Shown here: piece after piece, positions 7,091-15,738 of the stretch
Layout: every line of letters begins with the position of its first letter
How positions within the stretch are numbered: position 1 is the stretch's first letter
Source: DASPTH01 sp035623515
Lineage (GTDB): Bacteria > Actinomycetota > Acidimicrobiia > IMCC26256 > DASPTH01
NCBI GenBank assembly: GCA_035623515.1
Contig: DASPTH010000342.1
Span: forward strand, 1 to 19,915
Direction of reading: 5' to 3'
Length of the DNA: 19,915 bases
Made by a program: the position numbers and the translations under genes
The notes under the pieces: model-generated
Told to the model about the DNA's origin: nothing
Seen by the model: the letters and a program-made list of their open reading frames with translations, nothing else
The model's database searches: none

Positions 7091-7561
7091 ATGCGATGCC
7101 GCCGGTGCGGCCACGAGAACGAGGCGGGGGCGAACTTCTGTTCCTCGTGCGGGCAGCCGCTGCCCCGCGAGGAGGAGACCACGCTCAGCCTCACCGAGCT
7201 CGCCGAGCGACTCGAGCTCGACGAGGACCTCGGCGAGGCGCTCGCCGAGCTGCCGGAGGGGATGGGGATGCTCGTGGTGCGCCGGGGGCCGAACGCGGGG
7301 AGCCGGTTCGTGCTCGACGCCGACGTGACCGCCCTCGGTCGCCACCCCGACTCCGACATCTTCCTCGACGACATCACGGTCTCCCGGCGCCACGCCACGG
7401 TCCGGCGCACCGCCAAGGGTTACGACGTGAGCGACGCCGGGTCGTTGAACGGCACCTACGTCGACCACGAGCGGGTCGACACCGCGCCGCTCCACCACCT
7501 CGCCGACCTCCAGATCGGCCGGTTCGTCCTCGTGTTCCTGCTCGGGGGGCAGGGCTCGTGA
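7091..7561 (+). CDS. garA: GarA/OdhI-type FHA protein with N-terminal zinc ribbon
   Basis: A 156-residue protein. Residues 3-20 form a zinc ribbon (Cys3, Cys6, Cys17, Cys20). A short acidic stretch with E29-T30-T31 follows, matching the ETT phosphorylation motif before the FHA domain of mycobacterial GarA and corynebacterial OdhI. The FHA domain (about 60-150) has VVRRGPNAGSRF, LGRHPDSDIFLDD (82-94), VSRRHA (97-102) and GSLNGTYV (117-124), nearly identical to GarA as I recall it. GarA/OdhI bind 2-oxoglutarate dehydrogenase and glutamate enzymes when unphosphorylated; kinase phosphorylation of the Thr closes the protein on its own FHA domain. The zinc ribbon is not part of classical GarA. The gene lies between gcvH-lipM and ftsR, the mycobacterial order, and overlaps ftsR by GTGA. 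Confidence 0.92.
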   Translation: MRCRRCGHENEAGANFCSSCGQPLPREEETTLSLTELAERLELDEDLGEALAELPEGMGMLVVRRGPNAGSRFVLDADVTALGRHPDSDIFLDDITVSRRHATVRRTAKGYDVSDAGSLNGTYVDHERVDTAPLHHLADLQIGRFVLVFLLGGQGS

Positions 7562-8451
7562 CCGGCGAGGGGCACCTGTCGATCGGCGAGGTCCTGGCCG
7601 AGCTGCGCGACGAGTTCCCCGACATCACCATCTCGAAGATCCGGTTCCTCGAGAGCCAGGGTCTCATCGACCCGGAGCGCACGCCGTCGGGCTACCGGAA
7701 GTTCTACGACGACGACCTGGCGCGGCTGCGATGGATCCTCCACCAGCAGAAGGAGCACTTCCTGCCGCTCAAGGTGATCAAGGAGCGCCTCGACCAGCTC
7801 GCACCGGGCGAGGAGCTGCCCCTGGACCCGGCGCCCGCCGCCCTCGTGGGTGCGGCGCCCGACGCCGTGCCCGCGGCGAGCGACACTCCGGGCGAGATCG
7901 CCGTGCCCTCCGGTCCGCCGGCCCGCGACGTGCCTGCGACCGGCACGCCCGCCGCGGGTGGCCGGGGAGCCGCGGGCGCCGCGGGCGTGGGGGCGCGGGC
8001 GCGCCCGCCGGCCTTCGTCCCCACCCTGCCCGCCGAGGACGGCGGCGACGATCTCCCTGCCGCGCGGGACGAGCACTACTCGCGGGGTGAGCTCGCGACG
8101 GCGGCGGGACTCGAGGCGGGGCAGGTGGAGGAGCTCGAGAGTTACGGGCTCGTCAGCCCCGCGTTCGACATCGGCGGCGAGCCCCGATACGACGCCGACG
8201 CCCTCGAGGTGGCACGGGCCACGGCCGGCTTCTTCGCGCGCGGCGTCGAAGCGCGCCACCTCCGCATGTACCGCACGTTCGCCGAACGCGAGGCAGTCTT
8301 GTTCGGGCAAGTGCTCCTCCCGTACGTGCGCCAGCGGAACCCCGAGGCGCGGGCCCGCCTGCAGGACGAGCTCGTCGAGCTGGCGGTGCTCGGCCGCCGT
8401 CTGCGGACGGCGCTCCTGCGCGATGCCGTCCGCGAGTCGCTGGCCGAGTGA
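7558..8451 (+). CDS. ftsR: MerR-family regulator, FtsR/Rv1828-like
   Basis: A 297-residue protein starting at GTG 7558 in a GTGA overlap with garA. Residues 7-80 are a MerR winged helix: LSIGEVLAELRDEFPDITIS, then IRFLESQGLI and GYRKFYDDDL. Residues about 88-165 are an Ala/Pro/Gly-rich, probably disordered linker. Residues about 174-235 form a second winged-helix-like unit (YSRGELATAAGL, ELESYGLV, RYDADALEVARATAGFFARGVE), and the tail is helical. In Mycobacterium and Corynebacterium the gene after garA/odhI encodes Rv1828/FtsR, which has this two-part design and, in Corynebacterium, activates ftsZ. The synteny supports orthology. The long linker is larger than in the mycobacterial protein (about 247 residues as I recall). 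Confidence 0.88.
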   Translation: MTGEGHLSIGEVLAELRDEFPDITISKIRFLESQGLIDPERTPSGYRKFYDDDLARLRWILHQQKEHFLPLKVIKERLDQLAPGEELPLDPAPAALVGAAPDAVPAASDTPGEIAVPSGPPARDVPATGTPAAGGRGAAGAAGVGARARPPAFVPTLPAEDGGDDLPAARDEHYSRGELATAAGLEAGQVEELESYGLVSPAFDIGGEPRYDADALEVARATAGFFARGVEARHLRMYRTFAEREAVLFGQVLLPYVRQRNPEARARLQDELVELAVLGRRLRTALLRDAVRESLAE

Positions 8452-9029
8452 CCGCCGCGCCCGCGTCCCCGCCCACACCCGCGACGCTCCTCGACGAAAC
8501 CGCGATCCGCGAGTGTGTGGAACGCGTCGCCGCCGAGATCGCCCAGGACTACCCCGACGGCGTGGTGCTCGTCGGTGTGTTGAAGGGCGCGCTCATCTTC
8601 CTCGCCGACCTGACACGCGCGCTCGCGAACTGCGACGTCATGATCGACTTCATCGCCATCTCGCGGTACGCGCCGGACTCGGGCCGCGTGCGCATCCTCC
8701 ACGACGTCGGCCTCGATCTGAGCGGCCGCGACGTGATCCTCGTCGAGGACCTCGTCGACACCGGATTGACCATCGCGTACCTCGTCGAGCACCTGAGGGC
8801 GCGTGGCCCGCGACGACTCGAGGTGTGCACAATGCTCGACCGGCGGGCGCGCCGCATCGTCCCCCTGGAGGTGCGCTACGTGGGCGCCGCGATCCCGGAT
8901 GTCTTCGTCCTCGGCTACGGATTGCACCAGGCCGACCTGTATCGGAACCTGCCGCGCGTCGTCGAGGCCGACCCCCGCGTGCTGCGGGAGGACCCCGCCG
9001 CGTACCTCGACTCCCTCTACTCGACCTGA
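8448..9029 (+). CDS. hypoxanthine phosphoribosyltransferase-like protein, divergent
   Basis: A 193-residue protein starting at GTG 8448 in a GTGA overlap with ftsR. It is a type I phosphoribosyltransferase: the diphosphate loop is GVLKGALIFLADL (44-56) and the PRPP-binding motif VILVEDLVDTGLT (101-113). The end has FVLGYGL and LYRNLP as in bacterial Hpt, which converts hypoxanthine or guanine plus PRPP to IMP or GMP. It differs from canonical Hpt at three places: the flexible SSYG loop is shortened (SRYAPDSG), the Lys of LLDKPSRR that faces the purine is Arg (MLDRRARR), and the Asp of GYGxDY is His (GYGLHQ). Base specificity is therefore uncertain. This gene has no counterpart at this position in the mycobacterial locus. 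Confidence 0.83.
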   Translation: MTAAPASPPTPATLLDETAIRECVERVAAEIAQDYPDGVVLVGVLKGALIFLADLTRALANCDVMIDFIAISRYAPDSGRVRILHDVGLDLSGRDVILVEDLVDTGLTIAYLVEHLRARGPRRLEVCTMLDRRARRIVPLEVRYVGAAIPDVFVLGYGLHQADLYRNLPRVVEADPRVLREDPAAYLDSLYST

Positions 9030-9043
9030 CCGGCACCTGCCGG
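9030..9043. repeat. short palindrome after the phosphoribosyltransferase gene
   Basis: CCGGCA and TGCCGG separated by CC begin one base after the stop codon. A second overlapping pair, CCGGT and ACCGG (9040-9055), can form an alternative hairpin. No T-tract follows, so terminator activity is only possible. Confidence 0.3.
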
Positions 9044-9085
9044 TACGGGCACCGGGGCGCGGGAAGGCCGACAACGCCTCGGTGC

Positions 9086-9091
9086 TAGGGT
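9086..9091 (+). promoter_or_regulatory. -10-like box upstream of the DUF151 nuclease gene
   Basis: TAGGGT fits TANNNT and would start transcription near 9098, giving a leader of about 27 bases that contains GGAGG at 9107-9111. The GGAGG is 13 bases from the ATG, longer than ideal. No -35 match is visible. Confidence 0.35.
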
Positions 9092-9124
9092 GGCGAGCGA
9101 CCGTTCGGAGGCGCCCGTGATCCC

Positions 9125-9607
9125 ATGTCGCTGGTGGGTGTACGAGTCGAGGTTCCCTCGAACCAGCCGATCGTGCTGCTCCGCGAGCACGACGGGCAGC
9201 GCTACTTGCCGATCTACATCGGCCCGCCGGAGGCGACCGCGATCGTCTACGCGCTCCAGGGCATGGAGACGCCGCGCCCGATGACCCACGATCTCTTCAA
9301 GACCGTGCTCGACGACCTGGGTGCCAAGCTCGTCCAGGTGGTCATCACCGAGCTGCACGACGGCACCTTCTACGCCGAGATCGAGCTGTCGCGGCGGGAC
9401 GGGCCGTGCCGCCTGTCGTCCCGCCCCTCCGACGCCATCGCCCTGGCGGTGCGGTACCCCGAGCAGGTGCCGATCTTCGCCAAGGAAGAGGTCCTCGACG
9501 AGGCCGGGGTGCTCTTCGAGCAGGACGAGGACGAGCAGCTCATCGAGCAGTTCACCGAATTCCTCGACCAGGTCCGTCCCGAGGACTTCGCGCACGGCTC
9601 CGACTAG
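9125..9607 (+). CDS. bifunctional nuclease family protein (DUF151)
   Basis: A 160-residue protein beginning at ATG 9125. It matches the DUF151/bifunctional nuclease family: LLREHDGQRYLPIYIGPPEATAI (18-40), RPMTHDLFKTVLDDLGA (51-67), LHDGTFYAEIELS (77-89), RPSDAIALAVR (99-109) and PIFAKEEVLDEAG (115-127). An acidic C-terminal tail follows. Plant and archaeal members have reported DNase/RNase activity; the mycobacterial syntenic gene (Rv1829) has the same domain and also sits between ftsR and the second MerR gene. Its exact cellular role is not established, so only the family is called. Confidence 0.93.
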   Translation: MSLVGVRVEVPSNQPIVLLREHDGQRYLPIYIGPPEATAIVYALQGMETPRPMTHDLFKTVLDDLGAKLVQVVITELHDGTFYAEIELSRRDGPCRLSSRPSDAIALAVRYPEQVPIFAKEEVLDEAGVLFEQDEDEQLIEQFTEFLDQVRPEDFAHGSD

Positions 9608-9654
9608 CGAAGCGCCGGGCGCCCGAGCCCTCGCCCCGGCACGGCTCGGCTTCG
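9608..9654 (+). terminator. bulged hairpin after the DUF151 gene
   Basis: The right arm GGCTCGGCTTCG (9643-9654) pairs with CGAAGC (9608-9613) and CGAGCC (9624-9629), which are separated by a 10-base bulge; the loop is 13 bases. It begins right after the TAG stop and ends right before the -35 box of the next promoter. No T-tract is present, so it may be a weak or factor-assisted terminator. Confidence 0.4.
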
Positions 9655-9683
9655 TTGACGACCCTCGCGGACGCGGCTACCCT
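9655..9683 (+). promoter_or_regulatory. sigma70-type promoter for the second MerR gene
   Basis: TTGACG (9655-9660), a 17-base spacer and TACCCT (9678-9683) give near-ideal housekeeping spacing. Transcription would begin near 9690, leaving a leader of about 63 bases before ATG 9753. This is one of the two best-formed promoters in the window. Confidence 0.65.
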
Positions 9684-9708
9684 GACACTCCCGTAACTAC
9701 GACCGTGT

Positions 9709-9733
9709 ACTTCAGGGTCAGCCCCCCTGAAGT
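9709..9733. promoter_or_regulatory. perfect 9-bp inverted repeat in the leader of the second MerR gene
   Basis: ACTTCAGGG (9709-9717) and CCCTGAAGT (9725-9733) are separated by 7 bases, with arms centred about 31 bases after the predicted transcription start. It could be an operator (for example for autoregulation by the MerR protein) or a leader RNA hairpin. Confidence 0.55.
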
Positions 9734-9752
9734 GCCGCTGGAGTGTCGCCAG

Positions 9753-10232
9753 ATGCAGCAGAGCCTCGACGGCAGCGACAGCTCCGATTCGGTCCCGGCC
9801 GCGGCCGGTTTCCGCGGCCCGCAGGTGTGCACGATCGTCGGGATCTCCTACCGCCAACTCGACTACTGGGCGCGCCAAGATCTCGTCCGCCCGTCGATCG
9901 CGGAGGCGCACGGGAGTGGAACCCAGCGCAGTTACTCGTTCGGCGATCTCGTGCGGCTCAAGGTGATCAAGGATCTGCTCGACGCCGGCGTGAAGCTGCA
10001 GACCGCGCGCAAGGCGATCGAGTACCTGCGCGAAGACCTGGGCGACGACTGGGCCACCGCGAGCCTCGTGCTCGACGGTGCCGGCTCCGTGCTCGTGCGC
10101 ACCGACGACGCGCTCATCGACCTCGTGCGCCGCGGCCAGGGTGTGCTCAACATCGTGCCCCTCGGTCCGGTCGTGCAACAACTGAACGAGAGCATCCCCG
10201 CCGCTGACGAGCGCGCCGCCGAGGGAGCCTGA
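9753..10232 (+). CDS. MerR-family regulator, Rv1830/ResR-like
   Basis: A 159-residue protein. ATG 9753 is chosen because GGAG (9740-9743) lies nine bases upstream and because the protein then begins just before a MerR winged helix: VCTIVGISYRQLDYWARQDLV (25-45), RSYSFGDLVRLKVIKDLLDAGVKLQTARKAIEYL in two helices (59-92). In-frame GTGs at 9705 and 9732 would run through the inverted repeat. The C-terminal part (about 103-145) has the strands SLVLDGAGSVLVRTDDALIDLVRRGQGV seen in the mycobacterial Rv1830 group. In M. tuberculosis that gene (called resR or mcdR) affects growth and division and also follows the DUF151 gene. The DNA target here is unknown; the inverted repeat upstream is a candidate. 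Confidence 0.88.
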   Translation: MQQSLDGSDSSDSVPAAAGFRGPQVCTIVGISYRQLDYWARQDLVRPSIAEAHGSGTQRSYSFGDLVRLKVIKDLLDAGVKLQTARKAIEYLREDLGDDWATASLVLDGAGSVLVRTDDALIDLVRRGQGVLNIVPLGPVVQQLNESIPAADERAAEGA

Positions 10233-10258
10233 CCATTCCGGAACTGCCGCACGAGCAC

Positions 10259-10663
10259 GTGCGCTTCGCGCACAACTCCGAACGGCAGTTCGCGAAGCTC
10301 CTCGACTTCTACAACATCGCGTGGGACTACGAGCCGCGCACGTTCGTGCTGCAGACCGACCGGGAGGGCAACCCACAACAGGCGTTCACTCCCGATTTCT
10401 ACTTGCCCTCCTACGACCTCTACATCGAGATCACGACGCTGAACCAGAAGCTCGTCACGAAGAAGAACCGCAAGGCGCGCCGAGTGCAAGAGCTGTATCC
10501 CCACGTGCACGTGCGCGTGCTGTACCAGCGCGACTACCTGCACCTGCTCGTCAAGTACGGGCTCGAGCCGCCGTCGCAGCTCGTGGCCGACGGGCTCCAG
10601 CACTCGCAGCCGCAGCCGCTCGACCTCACGCCACCACCCCAGGCGACCGCCGAGTCCGCCTGA
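10259..10663 (+). CDS. conserved protein with PD-(D/E)xK nuclease-like motif pattern
   Basis: A 134-residue protein from GTG 10259, not assigned to a named family. Its pattern resembles a small PD-(D/E)xK fold: a first helix NSERQFAKLLDFYNI with Glu8, WDYEP and then strands carrying FTPDFYLP (Pro45-Asp46) and LYIEIT (Glu57-x-Thr59), followed by a Lys-rich helix (KLVTKKNRK, 64-72) and a strand VHVRVLY. The Lys of ExK is Thr, so a migrated Lys or loss of activity is possible. The tail (110-134) is Pro/Gln-rich. The start is uncertain: the frame stays open upstream without ATG, GTG or TTG to the previous gene, while GGAG (10224-10227) lies 7 bases before an in-frame ATT at 10235, which would add 8 residues. 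It sits between the MerR gene and gcvT. Confidence 0.72.
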   Translation: MRFAHNSERQFAKLLDFYNIAWDYEPRTFVLQTDREGNPQQAFTPDFYLPSYDLYIEITTLNQKLVTKKNRKARRVQELYPHVHVRVLYQRDYLHLLVKYGLEPPSQLVADGLQHSQPQPLDLTPPPQATAESA

Positions 10664-10664
10664 C

Positions 10665-11753
10665 GTGGCGCTGCGCCACAGCCCGCTCGACGCGGAACAC
10701 CGCGCGCTCGGTGCCCGCATGGCGGAGTTCGGGGGATGGGAGATGCCCCTCCAGTACGCGGGCGTGCTCGAGGAGCATCACGCCTGTCGTGACCGCGCGG
10801 TCGTGTTCGACGTGTCGCACCTCGGGTCGCTGCACGTGCACGGAGAAGGGGCCTTCGCCACGCTGGAGTGGGCGCTCACGAACGACCTCGACCGCGTCGA
10901 GCCGGGACGCGCGCAGTACACGCACCTGCTCGATGTCGACGACGGGCACGTGGTCGACGACCTGATCGTGTGGTGGCTCGCACCCGGTGAATTCCTCGTG
11001 ATGCCGAACGCGTCGAACACGGGACCGCTCGTGGCCGCGTTGCGCGACGCCTCCCGCTCCCACCACGGGGGAGGGGAGTGCACCGTCGACGACGTCACCG
11101 CCGATCGCGCCGTGCTCGCGGTGCAGGGACCGTCGGCGCGCGAGCTCACGGCGCCGGTCGTGCCCGACGCGAGTCGGGTGGGGCGGTTCCGGGTGGCGTC
11201 GGTGCCGTACCCGGGCGCAGCCTCGGGCTGGGCGGCCGGCACGGGCTACACCGGCGAGGACGGCTTCGAGCTGCACGTCCCGCGAGAGGCGGCGGCCGAG
11301 GTGTGGCACGCGTTGCTCGCCGCCGGCATCACACCCGCCGGCCTCGGCGCGCGCGACACGTTGCGCCTCGAAGCCGGTCTCCCGCTCCACGGCCACGAGC
11401 TCGGACCGGGAATCACGCCGCTGCAGGCGGGGTTGGGGTGGGTCGTGCGCTTCGACAAGGGTGAGTTCCGCGGGCGCGCGGCGCTCGAAGCCGAGCGGGC
11501 GCGCGGCGTGGCCCGGCGGCTGCGCGGCCTCCTGGTCGGCGGGCGGCAGATCCCACGGGCCGGCTGCCCGGTGCTGCGGGGCGACGAGGCGATCGGCGTG
11601 GTCACGAGCGGCAACTTCTCCCCCACGCTCGAACGGGGGATCGCGCTCGCGTTCGTGCCGCCCGACGTCGCTCCCGGCGACGAGCTCACGATCGACATTC
11701 GCGGGCGGCGCGCGCCGGCCACGGTCGCCGAACTCCCGTTTGTCCGCCGGTAG
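10665..11753 (+). CDS. gcvT: glycine cleavage system T protein (aminomethyltransferase)
   Basis: A 362-residue protein starting at GTG 10665, one base after the preceding stop and without a Shine-Dalgarno, so probably translated by reinitiation. Family marks are the opening PLDAEHRALGARMAEFGGWEMP (8-29), HHACRDRAVVFDVSHLG (38-54), TGYTGEDGFELHVP (187-200), and GLGARDTLRLEAGLPLHGHEL (about 218-238). GcvT releases ammonia from the aminomethyl-lipoyl group on GcvH and passes the methylene to tetrahydrofolate; the catalytic Asp is in the GLGARDTLRLE stretch by family knowledge. Length is normal. It is followed by gcvP after 8 bp. The L protein (lipoamide dehydrogenase) is not in the window. Confidence 0.95.
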   Translation: MALRHSPLDAEHRALGARMAEFGGWEMPLQYAGVLEEHHACRDRAVVFDVSHLGSLHVHGEGAFATLEWALTNDLDRVEPGRAQYTHLLDVDDGHVVDDLIVWWLAPGEFLVMPNASNTGPLVAALRDASRSHHGGGECTVDDVTADRAVLAVQGPSARELTAPVVPDASRVGRFRVASVPYPGAASGWAAGTGYTGEDGFELHVPREAAAEVWHALLAAGITPAGLGARDTLRLEAGLPLHGHELGPGITPLQAGLGWVVRFDKGEFRGRAALEAERARGVARRLRGLLVGGRQIPRAGCPVLRGDEAIGVVTSGNFSPTLERGIALAFVPPDVAPGDELTIDIRGRRAPATVAELPFVRR

Positions 11754-11756
11754 ATT
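11751..11756 (+). promoter_or_regulatory. -10-like box overlapping the gcvT stop, for gcvP
   Basis: TAGATT includes the TAG stop of gcvT and lies 5 bases before GTG 11762 and 8 before ATG 11765. It could drive a leaderless gcvP message in addition to readthrough from gcvT. No -35 box is evident. Confidence 0.35.
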
Positions 11757-11764
11757 CGAGCGTG

Positions 11765-14556
<2,792 letters not shown>

Positions 14557-14560
<4 letters not shown>

Positions 14561-14586
14561 CACCTCCCGCGAGCCGCGCCGATCCT
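14557..14586 (+). promoter_or_regulatory. promoter overlapping the gcvP stop, for the amidohydrolase pair
   Basis: A consensus TTGACA (14557-14562), overlapping the gcvP TGA, is followed by an 18-base spacer and GATCCT (14581-14586), which differs from TANNNT at its first base. Six bases later is the ATG at 14593, again giving leaderless geometry. Confidence 0.45.
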
Positions 14587-14592
14587 GACGCC

Positions 14593-15738
14593 ATGACCGC
14601 GGCGAGCGATACGACCGAGCCGATCGTCGACGCCGACGGGCACCTGTGCGAGCCCGCCGACCTCTGGGAGCGGAACCTCCCGCCGGCACTGCGAGCGCGC
14701 GGCATCCGGCTGCGATGGAACGACGCGACGGGGTACGACGAGTGCCTCGTCGAGGACGTGACCGTGACCGAGCGCGGGCTCGCCGGCCTCGGCAACGCGG
14801 GTGAGAGCTTCGAGGACTTCGGCAAGGGGCGCCACTACGAGGACCTGAACCCCGCGGGCTTCGACCCGCGCGAGCGGGTGAAGGTCCTCGACTCCGAGGG
14901 GATCGACATTTCGGTGACGTACCCGGGGCTCGGGCTCAAGCTCGGCGGCATCACCGATCCGCGGCTCGCCGTGCACTCGTGCGCCGTCTACAACGACTGG
15001 GTCGCCGGGTGGTGCGCGGCGGCGCCCGACCGCCTCAAGGGCGTGGGCGCGCTCCCGATGCAGGACCCCGCCGAAGCCGCTCGGGAGGCGCACCGGATCC
15101 GCGACCGCGGTCTCGTCGCGGGCTTCGCGCGGCCGAACGCCTACAACGAGCGGCCGTTCCACGACCCGGTGTACGCGCCGGTCTGGGACGCGCTCGAGAC
15201 CACTGGTCTCCCGCTCGGGCTGCACATCACCGGCCTCGCCGACATGCCGGGTGCCGCGCGCGCGATGCGCCACCTCATGGCGCCGGGCACGCACCACGCC
15301 CTGATCCCGGTGATCGACCAGATGGTCACGTTGTCGAACCTGGTGTACGGCGGTGTGCTGGAACGCCACCCCGGCCTCAAGGTCGCGGTGCTCGAAAGCG
15401 GCGGCGGGTGGATCGCGCACTGGATGGACCGCCTGAACGAGTTCGAGTCGAGCTACTGGTGGGCGGCGGCGCCGATGTCCCTCGACGCCGAGCACTACTT
15501 CAAGCGCCAGTGCTGGATCAGCTTCGACCCGGGCGAGCGAACGGCCCAGGCCCTCGGGCCCATCGCGGGTTCCGACCGGTTCGTCTGGGCTTCGGACTTC
15601 CCGCACAACGACGCCAAGTACCCGGGTGTGGTCGGCGAGTTGCGCGAGCACAACGGCGACCTGCCCGCCGACGCGCGTCGACGGCTGTTCGGGGCCAACG
15701 CGCTCGACCTGTACGGGATCGAGTGTTCGACCTCCTGA
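14593..15738 (+). CDS. amidohydrolase-family (Amidohydro_2 type) metal-dependent hydrolase
   Basis: A 381-residue TIM-barrel protein of the ACMSD-like amidohydrolase 2 family. Candidate metal-site residues are Asp15/His17 in VDADGHLCEP, His211 in LGLHITG, and Asp335 in VWASDFPHND (His338 close by). Other family segments are KGVGALPMQDP, FARPNAYNERPFHDP and AVLESGGGW (266-274). Such proteins hydrolyse or decarboxylate small organic acids and cyclic amides; the substrate cannot be read. ATG 14593 has no Shine-Dalgarno but fits a leaderless start behind the promoter at 14557-14586. It overlaps the next gene, another amidohydrolase, by 16 bases, so the two probably act on successive steps of one catabolic route. 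Confidence 0.88.
   Translation: MTAASDTTEPIVDADGHLCEPADLWERNLPPALRARGIRLRWNDATGYDECLVEDVTVTERGLAGLGNAGESFEDFGKGRHYEDLNPAGFDPRERVKVLDSEGIDISVTYPGLGLKLGGITDPRLAVHSCAVYNDWVAGWCAAAPDRLKGVGALPMQDPAEAAREAHRIRDRGLVAGFARPNAYNERPFHDPVYAPVWDALETTGLPLGLHITGLADMPGAARAMRHLMAPGTHHALIPVIDQMVTLSNLVYGGVLERHPGLKVAVLESGGGWIAHWMDRLNEFESSYWWAAAPMSLDAEHYFKRQCWISFDPGERTAQALGPIAGSDRFVWASDFPHNDAKYPGVVGELREHNGDLPADARRRLFGANALDLYGIECSTS

Noticed and set aside
7028..9043. Short palindromes as strong intrinsic terminators
   Set aside because: Neither is followed by a T-tract, and in DNA this GC-rich short palindromes are expected often; they are listed only as weak repeats.
9705..9752. Earlier GTG start for the second MerR gene
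   Set aside because: It would put the perfect inverted repeat within coding sequence, adds residues unlike the MerR N-terminus and lacks a better ribosome binding site than ATG 9753.
10620..10665. Glycine riboswitch upstream of gcvT
   Set aside because: gcvT begins one base after the previous stop, so there is no leader; I also saw no room or pattern for one before gcvH or gcvP.
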